From Micromonospora sp. NBRC 110009 (GTDB lineage Bacteria; Actinomycetota; Actinomycetes; Mycobacteriales; Micromonosporaceae), in NCBI RefSeq assembly GCF_030518795.1, contig NZ_CP130427.1, positions 4,650,001 through 4,714,000 on the forward strand: a DNA stretch of 64,000 bases, read 5' to 3'. Within the stretch, counting starts at the first letter, position 1; each line of letters opens with the position of its first letter. A model generated the notes under the pieces. That model had not been told where the DNA came from. It worked only from the letters and a program-made list of their open reading frames with translations, and did not search any database. Position numbers and translations under genes: made by a program. Below, piece by piece: positions 26,623-36,501 of the stretch.

Positions 26623-29600
26623 GCCCGCCTCTGGAGGGGCGTACCGGTTGCATCGCCGGTGGTGTTGCGGCGGTGCGCGGTGGCGAGTGCGCGGGCCAGG
26701 ACCGGTTCGGCTCGCAGGCCGCCCTCGACGTCGCCGGTCAGGCAGCCCAGTGCCTGCAACGCGATGACCGCGTCGACCAGGTTTGTGAACCCGGCGGAGG
26801 CGACCGCATCTCGGTTGAGACCGTCGTCGATGTCCAGCAGTTCGGCGAGCGAATCGAGGTCCTCCGCCTCGCCGGCGGTCAGTCCCGCGACCGCGGTGAA
26901 CACCTCGGCGAGGGCGCCGCTGTGCAGGTCGGTGGCCTGGGCGAGGTCGACTGCGCCGTGGCCGGCCAGGTACCCGCCGACCTCGTCGAGCAGGCGCTGC
27001 GCGGTTTCCACCGGACGGTCGCTGCTCTGCAGCGTCTCCACCCGAGCGATGACCGACGGCCATCCGCCCGTCGCGTCACGCAGCGCGGCGAGGGTCTCGT
27101 CGTCGTGGAACGGCAGCCCCGCCTCCTCCATCCACAGGCGCAGTCCAGGCAGGTCGACCCGGCCCAGCTCGATACGGTCCGGCCAGGACACCCACTGGGC
27201 CGCGTTCGCCGGTCCCGCGATCACGGCGAGGCACACCTGGCGGTCGCGGCTCGCCGCGGCCTTCATCTCCGTCCGTGCGACGTCGAGCAGCTCCGCCAGT
27301 GCATCGGGGGACAGCCGCAACGCGTTGGCGATCAGTAGGGTAGGCCGTCCGGCCACGACGTTTCCGAGGTCGCGGTGGATCCCGTCGGGGGTCACGGTCG
27401 GCATCCGCCGCACAGCGTCGATGCGTCCGCGGGCCTTCTCGGCCGCCTCCTCCAGCGCCGTGGCGGCCTTGTCGACGCCGAGCGCGACGCTGCCGGTGAC
27501 CACCCACACCCGATTGTTCGGGGTGAGGAGCTGGCCGAGTTGACGCTGGGTGAACGGGGAGCGCTGAGTACCGCTGGACAGCCTACTGCGGTAGGACGAC
27601 GCGTCGGTCGGCGACGGCACGCTCATGTCGTTGGTGCGGGTGTAAAGCACGTCCAGGACGTGTTCCTCGGTGCCCAGCAGCCGCAACACGGTTGGTGTGC
27701 GGATTCGGTAGCGGTCGTTGTCCTCGGCGAGCACCGACAGGTCGACGCACTCGGTGACCAGTCCGCGGAAGACGTCGGTGTGCATGTCTGCGAAGCCGGC
27801 CGGCCATGCCTGCCGGCAGGATTCCAGCAGTTCTGTCAGGCTGAGGCTGGCGTCGATTCCGTGGTCGTAGGCGGCTTCGGCAAGCACGTAGGCGATCACC
27901 ATGTACCGGTGGTCCAGGCGGATCGTCAGCTGGTATTTGTCGCGGAACGCGTCACGCAGGTCGGCGTCGGCGAAGACCGTTTCGATGTCGTCGGCCGTGA
28001 TCAGTGACGGTGGTCCGTCGGGGTCGACGGGTCGGGCGGTCAGGTGTGCCATGAGGGCCCGGCCGAACAGTTGCAGCAGCGCGGGCATGTTGTTGGCCAG
28101 CGCCAGGACCCGGGCTGGGCCGGCGGTCGGATCGTCAAACCGGAAACCCATCGCGGCCAACGGTTCGGTGAGCAGGTCGTGTGCATGCTGCGGGCGCAGC
28201 GGGCCGATCGAAAGCGGCCGGCCCAGATGCGACAGCGGCTGGTTGGGCAGCGACTCGAACCGGGCGGTGCGGTGCAGGCCGGCGAAGACGAACTTCACCC
28301 GCCGTCCACTGTTGAGCATGATTCGACGGCACCAGTCGACCTGGGTGAACCGGTTGCCGACGGCGTCGGCGTCGAGGAACACGTCGGCCTCGTCCAGCAG
28401 GATCAGCAGCGCGTGGCGGGGGTCGGCGCGCGTCCACTCAAGCACATGGCTGTAGACCGCGTCCGCGGTGCCGGTACCGGTGGGAATGCTCGGCGGGACG
28501 ATGCCGCGGCGGGCCAGTAGCGGCCACAGCACCGCCCACAGGCGCCCGGCGTCGCGCTGCGTCTCCTCGCTGCCGACAGTGAAGATGGACTCCAGTACGG
28601 CGACTCGGCCCTCGCCCATCTTCTCGAACTCCGCGGCGGCGGCGCGCAGCAGCGCGGACTTGCCCAACTGCCGACCGCCGTATAGAACACTGGGCCCGGT
28701 GAGGTCGAGCACGGCCTGCATCTCCGTGGCGCGGCCGTAGAACATCTCTGGCGCGGTGTCGCCCGGAGTGTCACGGAACGGGCTGACCGCGGTCAACGGC
28801 AGGCTGATCGCGCCGAAGGTGGCCCGCCGTGGTTCGCTCTGGCAGGCCAGGTAGCCCAGGGCCGCAGCGTCAAGGAACAGCACCGGCGGGGTGGGTCGTC
28901 CGCGCGCGGCGTCGGCGATGGCGCGCCGCTGGGGGCCGGTCAGCGGCCGGCCGGTCCACACTGCCAGCACCGTGGTGTCGCCACCGTGCTGGGCGGTGGC
29001 CCATTCCAGCACGGTCGCGGGGCTGGGGGCGTTGGTGACGACGAGCACCTGCAGTGTGCCGCCGTCGGGACTCATCGCCGAGCCGAGCAGGGGAACGAGT
29101 GCCTCACCCAGCCCGCTGACGCCTGTGAGGGTGACCCAACGGCGGCCGGCGGCCCCACGCACCTCGGGGGCGACGGTGGCGTCGGAGAATTCGAGGCCGG
29201 CCTCGGCGAGGACCTGGCGCAGGGCGCCGCGGATCTCGACCGGCTTGTCGCGCCGCCGGGGGGCGAGCGCGGCGAAGCTGTTGAGCGCGCGAACCCCGGC
29301 GGCCCGGCGTTCCTGGCTGAGTGTGGTCAGGTCGGTGTGGGCGTACCCGGCCAGCTTCCGCACCGCCGGACTCGCCGCCGCGTGACCCGCCAGCGCGTCG
29401 CGCAGTTGATCGCCGAGGTCCGCGACGGCCGCGTACAGGTCGGGCACGGCGGGGAAGAACTGCCCCAGGTGGTCGGTCCGGTTGGCCGTCCTTGGCAGGG
29501 TTCCCTGCTCCAGGTACTCCTCGGCGCTGGCGATCTGCCCGACGCGGGCGAAGCCGATCAGCTCGTCGGCGATCTCCGCGACGGCGGGATCGTCCGCGGC

Positions 29601-32600
29601 CCGCCGGGTGATTCGGGCAACCGTATGGTCGACCTTCTTCTGCAGCTGCATCTTGAGGTCCCCGCCGATCGCGGTTGCCTCGTCACGGATGCGGCCGAAG
29701 TCCGTGCGGCCGGGGCGGTGGAGGTCCTGCGCGCGGCTGGACAGCGCACTGTAGGGGCCGTCGTCCAGCCCGCCGGTCATGCGTTGCGCGTCGATGGCGC
29801 GGATCAGCGCGTTGACCTCGCCGGCGACGGCGATAGCGGTCTCTCCCACGCCGGTGTTGCGCAGCCTTTCCAGCGCGATGGCGGTGCGCGGGTCGGTGGC
29901 CCGTACGCCGGTGATCAGCACGGCGGTGAGGTCGTGGTCGCCGCGCCCATCGCGGTAGGCGTAGACCGTCTGCGGGTCAGCCGGCGGTGCACCTGCCACT
30001 CGCAGCAACGCGGTCAGGCAGTCGGGGGTCAGCCCCTGGTCGGGCAGGAGGGTTCCCGGCCGCAGCGCGAGGTCGGTGGCGAGCAGTTCGTGATGCGCCA
30101 CATACATGGGCGGCGCCTCCTCACCAGCGGCCGCCCGACCGTTGCTGATCGCGAACGTGTCGGCCAGCAGGCTTCTGGCAGCGGTGCGGGCCGCAAACAG
30201 TTCGTCGCGTCGGGCGTCGGGCACGTCGCCGTAGAGGACTGCGAGGTCGGTCAGTGCCTGCTCACGCACGCGGGCGAGTCGGCCGCGCATCTTGCGCAGC
30301 ATCGGGGTCTGCCAGGCGTCGTTGCGCGCATCCATGGCGGCCTGCTCGGCCCGCTCGGCCGCCTCGGTCCAGCGGCTGGCCAGGTCGATGACGTCGTTGT
30401 AGCGGGTGGTGAGGTTGTCCCGCGCACCGGCGACGATCTTTTTCTCCCGCTGATGTCCTTTGCGTACGTCGGCGCGCGTTTCCTCGATGTGCCGCTCGGC
30501 GTTGCCGCGCAACTTGACGATGCGGTCGCGGACCGCGCCCAACTGGGCGGCGTCGTTTGCGGCCACCATGGTGAGCAGTTCACCGAGCGGACCGGTGGGG
30601 TTCATCCAAGACTGGTAGACGGCGTTGGCCGGCACGTACTTCAACGGCCGGTTGGCGGCGCCGCCGAGCAGATCGGCGGCCTGGCTCGCGACGGCCTCGG
30701 CCTGTGCCTCGTGGGCGGCCAGGGAGCCGACGGCGTCGGCGGTCTCGGGCAGCACGACGACCCCGGCGCGGCTGGCCTCGATCAGGGCGGCGCCCACCTC
30801 GGTGAGTGCATCGCTGCCGGTGACGACGGGGGCGAGGTCGGACAGCACGGTGGCGGGACCGGCGGACGGGGACAGCAGGCACAGGCGGGCGGCGGCGGCC
30901 CACGCGAGCAGCTGACCGCTCCGGTCATCGGCCAGGCTGTCGCGGGTGAGGGTGGTCGCGACGGCGCTGAAGGCGCTGGCCAGGGCGCCGGTGGGGTAGC
31001 GCAGGGCCGTCGCGTAGGCCACCCCGCGGCGGGCGGCGACGCTGGCCTCCGCGGCCCCGGCGGCCTCCAGCAGGTCGGCGGCGAGCCCGAACCGGCCGGC
31101 GGCCAGCAGCGCCGCCTGCGCTTCCCGGGCCTCGAGCACGGCGCCGCGTTCGTCCGCGCTACGTTTGTCCGCACCAGGCTCGTGAGTGTGCTCGTGCGTG
31201 GCGGCGGTGTTCTGCCGGTCGGTCGGCACGGTGGTGGCATGGGGCCCGACCTGGCGGCCGGGGTCGGTGACGGCGGCCGTACGGCGGTCGGTCACGGAGC
31301 CGCTCGGTGCGGCCTGGCCGGCTGGCGCCCCGGTGGCTGTGGCGGCGGGTCGCTGCGCAGGGCCAGCCTCGGGGACGCGCTCGGCGGGCGGCTGCTCCGG
31401 CCGCCGGCGCGCGAGTGCGGAGAGGCTGTCGCGGGCACCGGCGAGCAGCGACGCGAGGGCGGCCTCCTCGTCCGCGCCGGTCGCCATTGGCGGAGCGGCG
31501 GGCTCGCTGGCTGGTCCGGTCTCCGCACCGAGGTCCCGGGCGGCGGTCCGGGTCGGGATCAAGTGCCCGTCGTGCACGTCCGCCGGCCTGGTGTCCGGCG
31601 ATTCGGTGGCGGTCACACTGGTGACCTGTGCCGTTGTGGCGGTGACCTCCTTGGCCGTGCCGGCCTTCGGCAAAGGCTGCGGCGCCGCACCGGCCACGTC
31701 GGGTGTGTCGGGTCTGTCCGACCCATCCAAGTCGGTGGTGTCACAGAGCGGAAGCTCCATCTGTGGTGATTCGGGCAGCGTCACGCTGCCCAGCAGGATG
31801 GGTACCAACAACGGCGCCACCGACGGCAGCCGGTCGCGCACCAACTGATCGGCGGCGACGAGAACTGCCTCGTCAACCGGGTACCCGACCCGGCGGTCAC
31901 GCGCCCCCGTGATGAGCGTGTGCAACGCGCGCAACGCCTCGACATCGACGTCGTCACCGGCTCCAGCGCCGGCCGGGGGTGGATCGAGTGCACGGCGGGC
32001 CAGCTCTCGGGCCGCCTCGGCGGCCGCCTCGACGGCGGGCGGCGCCTGCAGCTCGGTGAGATCCATCAGTTCGGGCCTCGGCAGGGCGTGGTCGCGTAGG
32101 TCCTCCGCGGCAGCGGCCAGCTCGTCACGGACCGCGTCGACGTCCTGATCGAGCAGATCGCCACAGCGATCGGCCGCGAGCCGCACCAGCGGCCCGAACC
32201 CGGCGAGCGCCGCCAAGTGTTCGTCGTCGGGCAGCGTACCGAGCCGCAGCGCGTCGACGACGGCCTCGGCGTGCTCGACCATGTCGTCCCAGACCTCGGT
32301 GATGCGGGCGACCACGTCGGCGATCTCGCCAACGTCGGCGTCGTGCCCGGGGCTGAGCTGCAGAGCCAGCGCGCGCAGCCCGTCGTCGGCGTCGGTGCCG
32401 GAGTCGCTGGTCGGATCGCCTCCGGTGTCCGGCTCCAGGCCGAAGCCGTGGGCGACCTGGTGCCACTCCTGGGAGTCGTCCATGGCGACCTCCTCCTCGG
32501 GTCCCTCCGGGTCGCTCGCCCAATCCTGAGCCGCTCGCAGCAGGTCCGTCAGGTCGCGCGCGGGGACCGGCGGCAGCTGCGGGAAACGCCCGGCCAGCTG

Positions 32601-33197
32601 TTCGTGAGCCTGGGCGCAGTCCGGATCGTCGACGGCGAGCAGCACCAGCGCGACGGCGGAGGCGGCCGCGTTGTGCGCGATCGCGGAGGCCAGTGCGGCG
32701 GTGCGCAGCGGCGCTGCCATGCCCGTCACGGTGGCCAGGGTGCCGACGAGGTGCGGATGGGCGTCGAGGGCCTGCGCCGCCCGGTGCGGGTCATTGCCGA
32801 TCAGGTCGGTCCACTGCGTCGCATTCAGCGGCAGATCCAGGAGCTTGAGCGCCGGCTGGGTCAACATGCTCAGCAGCTGCGAGTCGGCCGGGCTCCGGTC
32901 GTTGCGGATGCGTGCCAGCACCATGCCTGCCATGCCGCGGTTGATGCTGGAGGCCTGCTGCAGGCCGATCTCGCGCAGCATGAGCTGGCGGAACCCCGAT
33001 GGGATGCGCTGCATGAGGTGGTACACGTTGTCGGCGGTGACCAGCTCGGCGGCCGCGGCGACGAGAGCGTCGAGGTCGACCAGGTTGCGGATCGCCGTAC
33101 CGTCGGGCCAGCCGTCCGGGCACTGGATCGCGGGCGGGTGGATATGGTGGCGAGCGGAGCGGGGTGGGCGGGCGGGTATGTAGCGGCGACGGGTCAT
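26619..33197 (-). CDS. giant (2192 aa) P-loop ATPase partner of the beta-CASP nuclease
   Basis: Start ATG 33197 with TAGAGG upstream. The first about 650 residues are helical, Asp/Ala-rich and acidic, followed by a low-complexity linker (about 600-720). Residues about 725-1010 are helical repeats with a strong coiled coil near 890-985. A beta-alpha region around 1330-1480 (RRWVTLTGVSGLGEALVPLL, VLAVWTGRPLTGPQRRAIADA) precedes the ATPase: FYGRATEMQAVLDLTGPSVLYG, Walker A GGRQLGKSALL near 1505, Walker B LLILLDEADVFLDAD near 1600, then VKFVFAGLHRT. The last 400 residues hold a winged-helix-like region and a degenerate STAND-like tail (LRDATGGWPSVIARVE). This is a STAND/Orc-type signalling ATPase architecture. 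It probably senses a trigger and controls the coupled nuclease; that role is inferred. Confidence 0.75.
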   Translation of the reverse strand: MTRRRYIPARPPRSARHHIHPPAIQCPDGWPDGTAIRNLVDLDALVAAAAELVTADNVYHLMQRIPSGFRQLMLREIGLQQASSINRGMAGMVLARIRNDRSPADSQLLSMLTQPALKLLDLPLNATQWTDLIGNDPHRAAQALDAHPHLVGTLATVTGMAAPLRTAALASAIAHNAAASAVALVLLAVDDPDCAQAHEQLAGRFPQLPPVPARDLTDLLRAAQDWASDPEGPEEEVAMDDSQEWHQVAHGFGLEPDTGGDPTSDSGTDADDGLRALALQLSPGHDADVGEIADVVARITEVWDDMVEHAEAVVDALRLGTLPDDEHLAALAGFGPLVRLAADRCGDLLDQDVDAVRDELAAAAEDLRDHALPRPELMDLTELQAPPAVEAAAEAARELARRALDPPPAGAGAGDDVDVEALRALHTLITGARDRRVGYPVDEAVLVAADQLVRDRLPSVAPLLVPILLGSVTLPESPQMELPLCDTTDLDGSDRPDTPDVAGAAPQPLPKAGTAKEVTATTAQVTSVTATESPDTRPADVHDGHLIPTRTAARDLGAETGPASEPAAPPMATGADEEAALASLLAGARDSLSALARRRPEQPPAERVPEAGPAQRPAATATGAPAGQAAPSGSVTDRRTAAVTDPGRQVGPHATTVPTDRQNTAATHEHTHEPGADKRSADERGAVLEAREAQAALLAAGRFGLAADLLEAAGAAEASVAARRGVAYATALRYPTGALASAFSAVATTLTRDSLADDRSGQLLAWAAAARLCLLSPSAGPATVLSDLAPVVTGSDALTEVGAALIEASRAGVVVLPETADAVGSLAAHEAQAEAVASQAADLLGGAANRPLKYVPANAVYQSWMNPTGPLGELLTMVAANDAAQLGAVRDRIVKLRGNAERHIEETRADVRKGHQREKKIVAGARDNLTTRYNDVIDLASRWTEAAERAEQAAMDARNDAWQTPMLRKMRGRLARVREQALTDLAVLYGDVPDARRDELFAARTAARSLLADTFAISNGRAAAGEEAPPMYVAHHELLATDLALRPGTLLPDQGLTPDCLTALLRVAGAPPADPQTVYAYRDGRGDHDLTAVLITGVRATDPRTAIALERLRNTGVGETAIAVAGEVNALIRAIDAQRMTGGLDDGPYSALSSRAQDLHRPGRTDFGRIRDEATAIGGDLKMQLQKKVDHTVARITRRAADDPAVAEIADELIGFARVGQIASAEEYLEQGTLPRTANRTDHLGQFFPAVPDLYAAVADLGDQLRDALAGHAAASPAVRKLAGYAHTDLTTLSQERRAAGVRALNSFAALAPRRRDKPVEIRGALRQVLAEAGLEFSDATVAPEVRGAAGRRWVTLTGVSGLGEALVPLLGSAMSPDGGTLQVLVVTNAPSPATVLEWATAQHGGDTTVLAVWTGRPLTGPQRRAIADAARGRPTPPVLFLDAAALGYLACQSEPRRATFGAISLPLTAVSPFRDTPGDTAPEMFYGRATEMQAVLDLTGPSVLYGGRQLGKSALLRAAAAEFEKMGEGRVAVLESIFTVGSEETQRDAGRLWAVLWPLLARRGIVPPSIPTGTGTADAVYSHVLEWTRADPRHALLILLDEADVFLDADAVGNRFTQVDWCRRIMLNSGRRVKFVFAGLHRTARFESLPNQPLSHLGRPLSIGPLRPQHAHDLLTEPLAAMGFRFDDPTAGPARVLALANNMPALLQLFGRALMAHLTARPVDPDGPPSLITADDIETVFADADLRDAFRDKYQLTIRLDHRYMVIAYVLAEAAYDHGIDASLSLTELLESCRQAWPAGFADMHTDVFRGLVTECVDLSVLAEDNDRYRIRTPTVLRLLGTEEHVLDVLYTRTNDMSVPSPTDASSYRSRLSSGTQRSPFTQRQLGQLLTPNNRVWVVTGSVALGVDKAATALEEAAEKARGRIDAVRRMPTVTPDGIHRDLGNVVAGRPTLLIANALRLSPDALAELLDVARTEMKAAASRDRQVCLAVIAGPANAAQWVSWPDRIELGRVDLPGLRLWMEEAGLPFHDDETLAALRDATGGWPSVIARVETLQSSDRPVETAQRLLDEVGGYLAGHGAVDLAQATDLHSGALAEVFTAVAGLTAGEAEDLDSLAELLDIDDGLNRDAVASAGFTNLVDAVIALQALGCLTGDVEGGLRAEPVLARALATAHRRNTTGDATGTPLQRRA

Positions 33198-33319
33198 CGA
33201 CAAACCTCTACGGACGGCAAGGCTGGATGGGGAGGGGACGGGCGGTGGGGGCCTTGGGCTGGCAGTAGCGACAGCCGGGGCGGCGACGGGTTTTATGAGG
33301 CTATCGAATCGGTGACCTC

Positions 33320-33520
33320 GGCGCATCGGCCGGCTGCGGGACCTGCTCGCCTCCATCTACCCCGGTCTGGAACGCGTCATCGATGCCACCAACGAGCCCG
33401 ATCTGACACTGCTGACCCACTGCGTCACGCCGGCCGAGATCCGCAAAGCCGGCCGCCGGCGCATCGATCACCTGCGCAGCGTGGGCAGGCTGCACGACAA
33501 CAGCATCCACACCTTCGGGG
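33320..33520 (+). pseudogene. IS110-family transposase fragment
   Basis: The plus strand reads LRDLLASIYPGLERVIDATN, LLTHCVTPAEIRKAGRRR and IDHLRSVGRLHDNSIHTF, matching the middle of IS110 transposases (the part after the RuvC-like domain). Both ends are absent. It lies between the ATPase operon start and the IS3 element, and may have been cut by the latter. Confidence 0.6.
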
Positions 33521-33547
33521 CTTGCCCCCTGATCTTGGACACGGGGG

Positions 33548-34447
33548 TTATGCGGCCGGGGCCAGCGTAGCCGGTGCCGGCTGGGTGGTCCTTTCGTAGG
33601 TGGTCGGTGATTGCTGTCCGAGCCGGGAGTGGCGTCGGACGGTGTTGTAGCGGTGCAGCCAGCGGAATGCGGCGAGTCGGGCTTGGCGTTCGTCGGTGAA
33701 GGCGCGGCGGCCTTGGAGGGTCTCGCGTTTGAAGGTGGCGTTGAACGATTCCGCGGCCGCGTTGTCGGCGGAGCTTCCGACCGCGCTCATCGACTGCCGG
33801 ACTCCCGCCGTGGTGCAGGCCTCGGCGAAGGCCCGGGAGGTGTATTGGCAGCCGCGGTCGGAGTGGAAGATCAGCCCCGAGGCGGGTCGGCGGCGGCGGA
33901 TGGCGTCGGTGAGGGCGGCGTTGACCAGGTCGGTGCGCAGATGATCGGCCACGGCCCAGCCGACGACCCGCCGGGAGGCCAGGTCGATGACCGTTGCCAG
34001 ATACAGCCAACCCTCCCACGTGTTGATGTAGGTGATGTCCCCGCACCAGCGGGTGTCCGTGGCTGCCGCGTCCGTGCCGAAGTCACGGCCGACCAGGTCA
34101 GGACGCGCTGCGGCGGACGGGTCCGGCACGGTGGTGGTGCGCCACTGGCGCGGGCACCTCCCGGCGATCCCGGTAGTGCGCATCAACCGGGCGACGCGTT
34201 TACGGCCGTGCCGCAGCCCGGCCGCGGCGAGTTCGACGTGTACCCGCGGCGCCCCGAGGTGCCCTTCGACATCGCGTGCACCGCGGTGATCTTCTCGGTC
34301 AGCGCCTGGTCGACGCGATCCCGCTCGGACCGCTCACCGCGCAAGTGCTGGTAGTAGGCGGACCGGGAGACCTGCATCAGCTCACACGCACGCTTCACGC
34401 TGCGCCGGCAGGCCTGCTCCGCCTCGATGAACGGATACACGTTCACC
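33548..34447 (-). pseudogene. IS3-family OrfB transposase, one-base frameshift
   Basis: Starts at GTG 34447 (NVYPFIEAEQACRRSVKRACE) and reads to SKGTSG, where a base is missing compared with the usual KGTYGAPRVHAEL. The downstream frame then runs APRVHVELAAAGLRHGRKRV to the end at 33548. The DDE residues are present in the second part: CGDITYINTWEGW, LIFHSDRGCQYTS, and NAAAESFNATFKRE. Without the shift, at about 34250, it would be complete. IS3 elements use programmed frameshifting between OrfA and OrfB, not here, so this is most likely inactivating. Confidence 0.75.
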
Positions 34448-34739
34448 GGGTCTCCCTCACGAAGAAAGCCCGCTTCAAAATCTCCACGTCCTCGCGCAGC
34501 CTGCGGTTCTCCCTGCGCAGCTGCGCCAGCTCCGCCCGCTCGTCGCTGGTCAGCCCGTCGCTGCGTGTTCCAATGTCGAGTTCGGCCTGCTTCACCCAAT
34601 CCCGCACCGCGGTCTCAGTCAGGTCGAAGTCCTTCGCGACCTGCCCGATCGTGCGGTCCCCACGCTGGCACAACTCCACGATCTCGGCCTTGAACTGCGC
34701 CGTGAACGACCGGCGCGGCCGAGGCCGCTTCTTACCCAT
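34443..34739 (-). CDS. IS3-family OrfA (HTH)
   Basis: 98 aa from ATG 34739 (alternative ATG 34748). It has the OrfA pattern: RRSFTAQFKAEIVELCQRGDR, a helix-turn-helix IGQVAKDFDLTETAVRDWVK, and a leucine-zipper-like LAQLRRENRRLREDVEILKRA. Its end overlaps the OrfB start as in functional IS3 elements. Confidence 0.85.
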   Translation of the reverse strand: MGKKRPRPRRSFTAQFKAEIVELCQRGDRTIGQVAKDFDLTETAVRDWVKQAELDIGTRSDGLTSDERAELAQLRRENRRLREDVEILKRAFFVRETR

Positions 34740-34847
34740 GCTCTCCATGATGCTGGACATCCTCCCGGGACCTCCCGGCCCCTGATCTCGGATGTCCGTC
34801 AAAGCGGGTCAGGCCCAGAGGAGTCAAAGCGGCATTAGCGTGGACAC

Positions 34848-34908
34848 GAAGGCCTCCTGGTTGGCGGAGCGGTTTCTGGACAGCTCCACTCCACAACCGG
34901 AGGCCTTC
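34848..34908. repeat. inverted repeat in leftover transposon sequence
   Basis: GAAGGCCTCC (34848-34857) is complementary to GGAGGCCTTC (34899-34908), with further pairing of GGTTG and CAACC inside. The sequence between the IS3 and IS982 elements looks like the edge of another lost transposon; no gene is present. Confidence 0.4.
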
Positions 34909-34975
34909 GTCATCACGTCTATCTACGTCGTGTCATCACACGTCCTCAACCAACGTCCCTGGGCAGTACAGCTAG

Positions 34976-35952
34976 ACGAGTAATTCCTAAGTCGGTCCGG
35001 GGCTGCGAACGCAGCGAAGGGTGTTGATGATCCGTTTGTGACGACAGACATCAACACCCTTCTCACCGCACTGTACGTGAAGATCGACGACTGGCTGGGG
35101 CGGCCCCGCAGGTCCGGTCGGCCACCGAAGCTGTCAGATGCCGAGCTGCTGACCCTCGCGGTGGCCCAGGTGCTGCTCGGGATCCGCTCCGAGGCCCGCT
35201 GGCTGCGGTTCGTCCCCGCGCATCTGCCCGGAGCGTTTCCCTATCTGCCGGGCCAGTCCGGCTACAACAAGCGCCTACGCGCCGCCGTGCCGCTACTGAA
35301 GAGGGCGATCCGGGCGGTGGCCGCGGACACCGACCTGTGGACCGACTCGACCTGGGTGGTCGACTCCACCCCGGTCGAGTGCGGCCGGTCCCGGCCCACC
35401 GCGCGCCGCTCACGGTTAGCGGGCTGGGCCAGCTACGGCTACTGCCCATCGCACTCGCGCTGGTTCTGGGGCCTGCGGCTACACCTGATCTGCACCCCGG
35501 CCGGCCTACCCGTCACCTGGGCTCTGGCCAACCCCAAGATCGACGAACGGCAAGTGTTGACCGCGGTCCTCGAACACGACCCGGACCTTTTGGCCGAACG
35601 CCCAGGCCTGCTGATCATCGCGGACAAGGGCTATGTGTCCGCCGAGCTGGACCGCTGGCTGGCCGAACGCGGAGTGCGGCTGCTACGACCCTCCTACCGC
35701 AACCGCACCCCACGCCCCGACGAACACCTCCTCAAACCGATCCGGCAACTCATCGAATCGGTCAACGACACGCTCAAGGGCCAACTCGACCTCGAGCTAC
35801 ACGGCGGCCGCAGCATCGAAGGCGTCGCCGCCCGCGTCGCACAACGACTCCTGGCCATGACCGCCGCCATCTGGCACAACCGCACCACCGGACAACCCCT
35901 GACCAGGTCCCTGATCGCCTACGACCACTGACCAGGATTAGGACTTACTCGT
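34976..35952 (+). mobile_element. IS982-family element, copy 1
   Basis: Imperfect inverted ends ACGAGTAATTCCTAA (34976) and TTAGGACTTACTCGT (to 35952) are flanked by CTAG on both sides (34972-34975, 35953-35956). The second copy at 62710-63686 has the same ends and the same CTAG context. Both copies also share CGCTTG just right of the CTAG, so the true right end could lie a few bases further out. Confidence 0.75.
35038..35931 (+). CDS. IS982-family transposase, copy 1
   Basis: 297 aa from GTG 35038. DDE triad: WVVDSTPVECGRSRP, LLIIADKGYVSAELD, and LIESVNDTLKGQLDLE. The N-terminal part (LSDAELLTLAVAQVLLGIRSEARWLR) is typical of IS982. It differs from copy 2 by about six residues (for example TDST versus ADSV, and RPDEH versus RPGEH). 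It is intact. Confidence 0.88.
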   Translation: MTTDINTLLTALYVKIDDWLGRPRRSGRPPKLSDAELLTLAVAQVLLGIRSEARWLRFVPAHLPGAFPYLPGQSGYNKRLRAAVPLLKRAIRAVAADTDLWTDSTWVVDSTPVECGRSRPTARRSRLAGWASYGYCPSHSRWFWGLRLHLICTPAGLPVTWALANPKIDERQVLTAVLEHDPDLLAERPGLLIIADKGYVSAELDRWLAERGVRLLRPSYRNRTPRPDEHLLKPIRQLIESVNDTLKGQLDLELHGGRSIEGVAARVAQRLLAMTAAIWHNRTTGQPLTRSLIAYDH

Positions 35953-36246
35953 CTAGCGCTTGTCCGCCCGGCGCCCCTTGAACGCAGACGCGTTCCGGCT
36001 CTGGTCGTCGTCTGGCGCTTGGTCGCGCTCCGACCTTCCGATTTGTATGTGGACACTGGCCGAGCAACGGACGGTGACCCAGCGTAGCGGAGAGGCGAGA
36101 ACTCGGCCCGTCCTTGCGACAACCGCCCGGACGGCGCGGCCCGCCGGCGGGAACAAGGGGAACAGGATGTGCCCGATCATGACAGCGAACGCGGCGTTGA
36201 AGACGACCGTGATGGTCTCACGCCAGGACGTAAGAGTGGGAGCCAT
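35953..36246 (-). CDS. possible small membrane protein cut by IS982
   Basis: From ATG 36246, about 97 aa. The frame reads SWRETITVVFNAAFAVMIGHILFPLFPPAGRAV with one likely membrane helix, then a basic tail that ends within the CTAG bordering IS982. The end is probably foreign. The opposite strand has an open frame too, but with less natural composition. Uncertain gene. Confidence 0.35.
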   Translation of the reverse strand: MAPTLTSWRETITVVFNAAFAVMIGHILFPLFPPAGRAVRAVVARTGRVLASPLRWVTVRCSASVHIQIGRSERDQAPDDDQSRNASAFKGRRADKR

Positions 36247-36501
36247 TGTGGCCAGATGCGCTACAAAGGCAACGCTCGCGCTGCTACATACCGCCGGACT
36301 AAGAGGCGTTCTTGTCACGGAAGTCCCGTTCGGGTCCGTACCCATGCGACATCGCCCTCCTCAAACGCCTTGATCCGCTGTGCCTCTGCCAGGTTCGTTG
36401 GACTTGATTTCCGGGAACCTATGTACGAATGTGGCAGCTCTGGGCCGTCCGCACAGGGGGCACCACGGACGCAGAGCAGGGGCAATGACAGTGCACGACC
36501 T

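Larger units (their letters stand above)
33525..34815 (-). mobile_element. IS3-family element, OrfB inactivated
   Basis: Comprises an intact OrfA and a frameshifted OrfB on the minus strand. The outer ends are inferred from degenerate inverted sequences (CCCCCTGATCTTGGACA near 33528 and TGACGGACATCCGAGATCAGG on the complement near 34790), so limits are approximate. No target duplication was confirmed. Confidence 0.65.

Noticed and set aside
28986-31769. 927-codon open frame on the plus strand
   Set aside because: It is antisense to the 2192-aa ATPase gene and only reflects its GC-rich codons; Gly/Arg/Val-rich composition, no motif.
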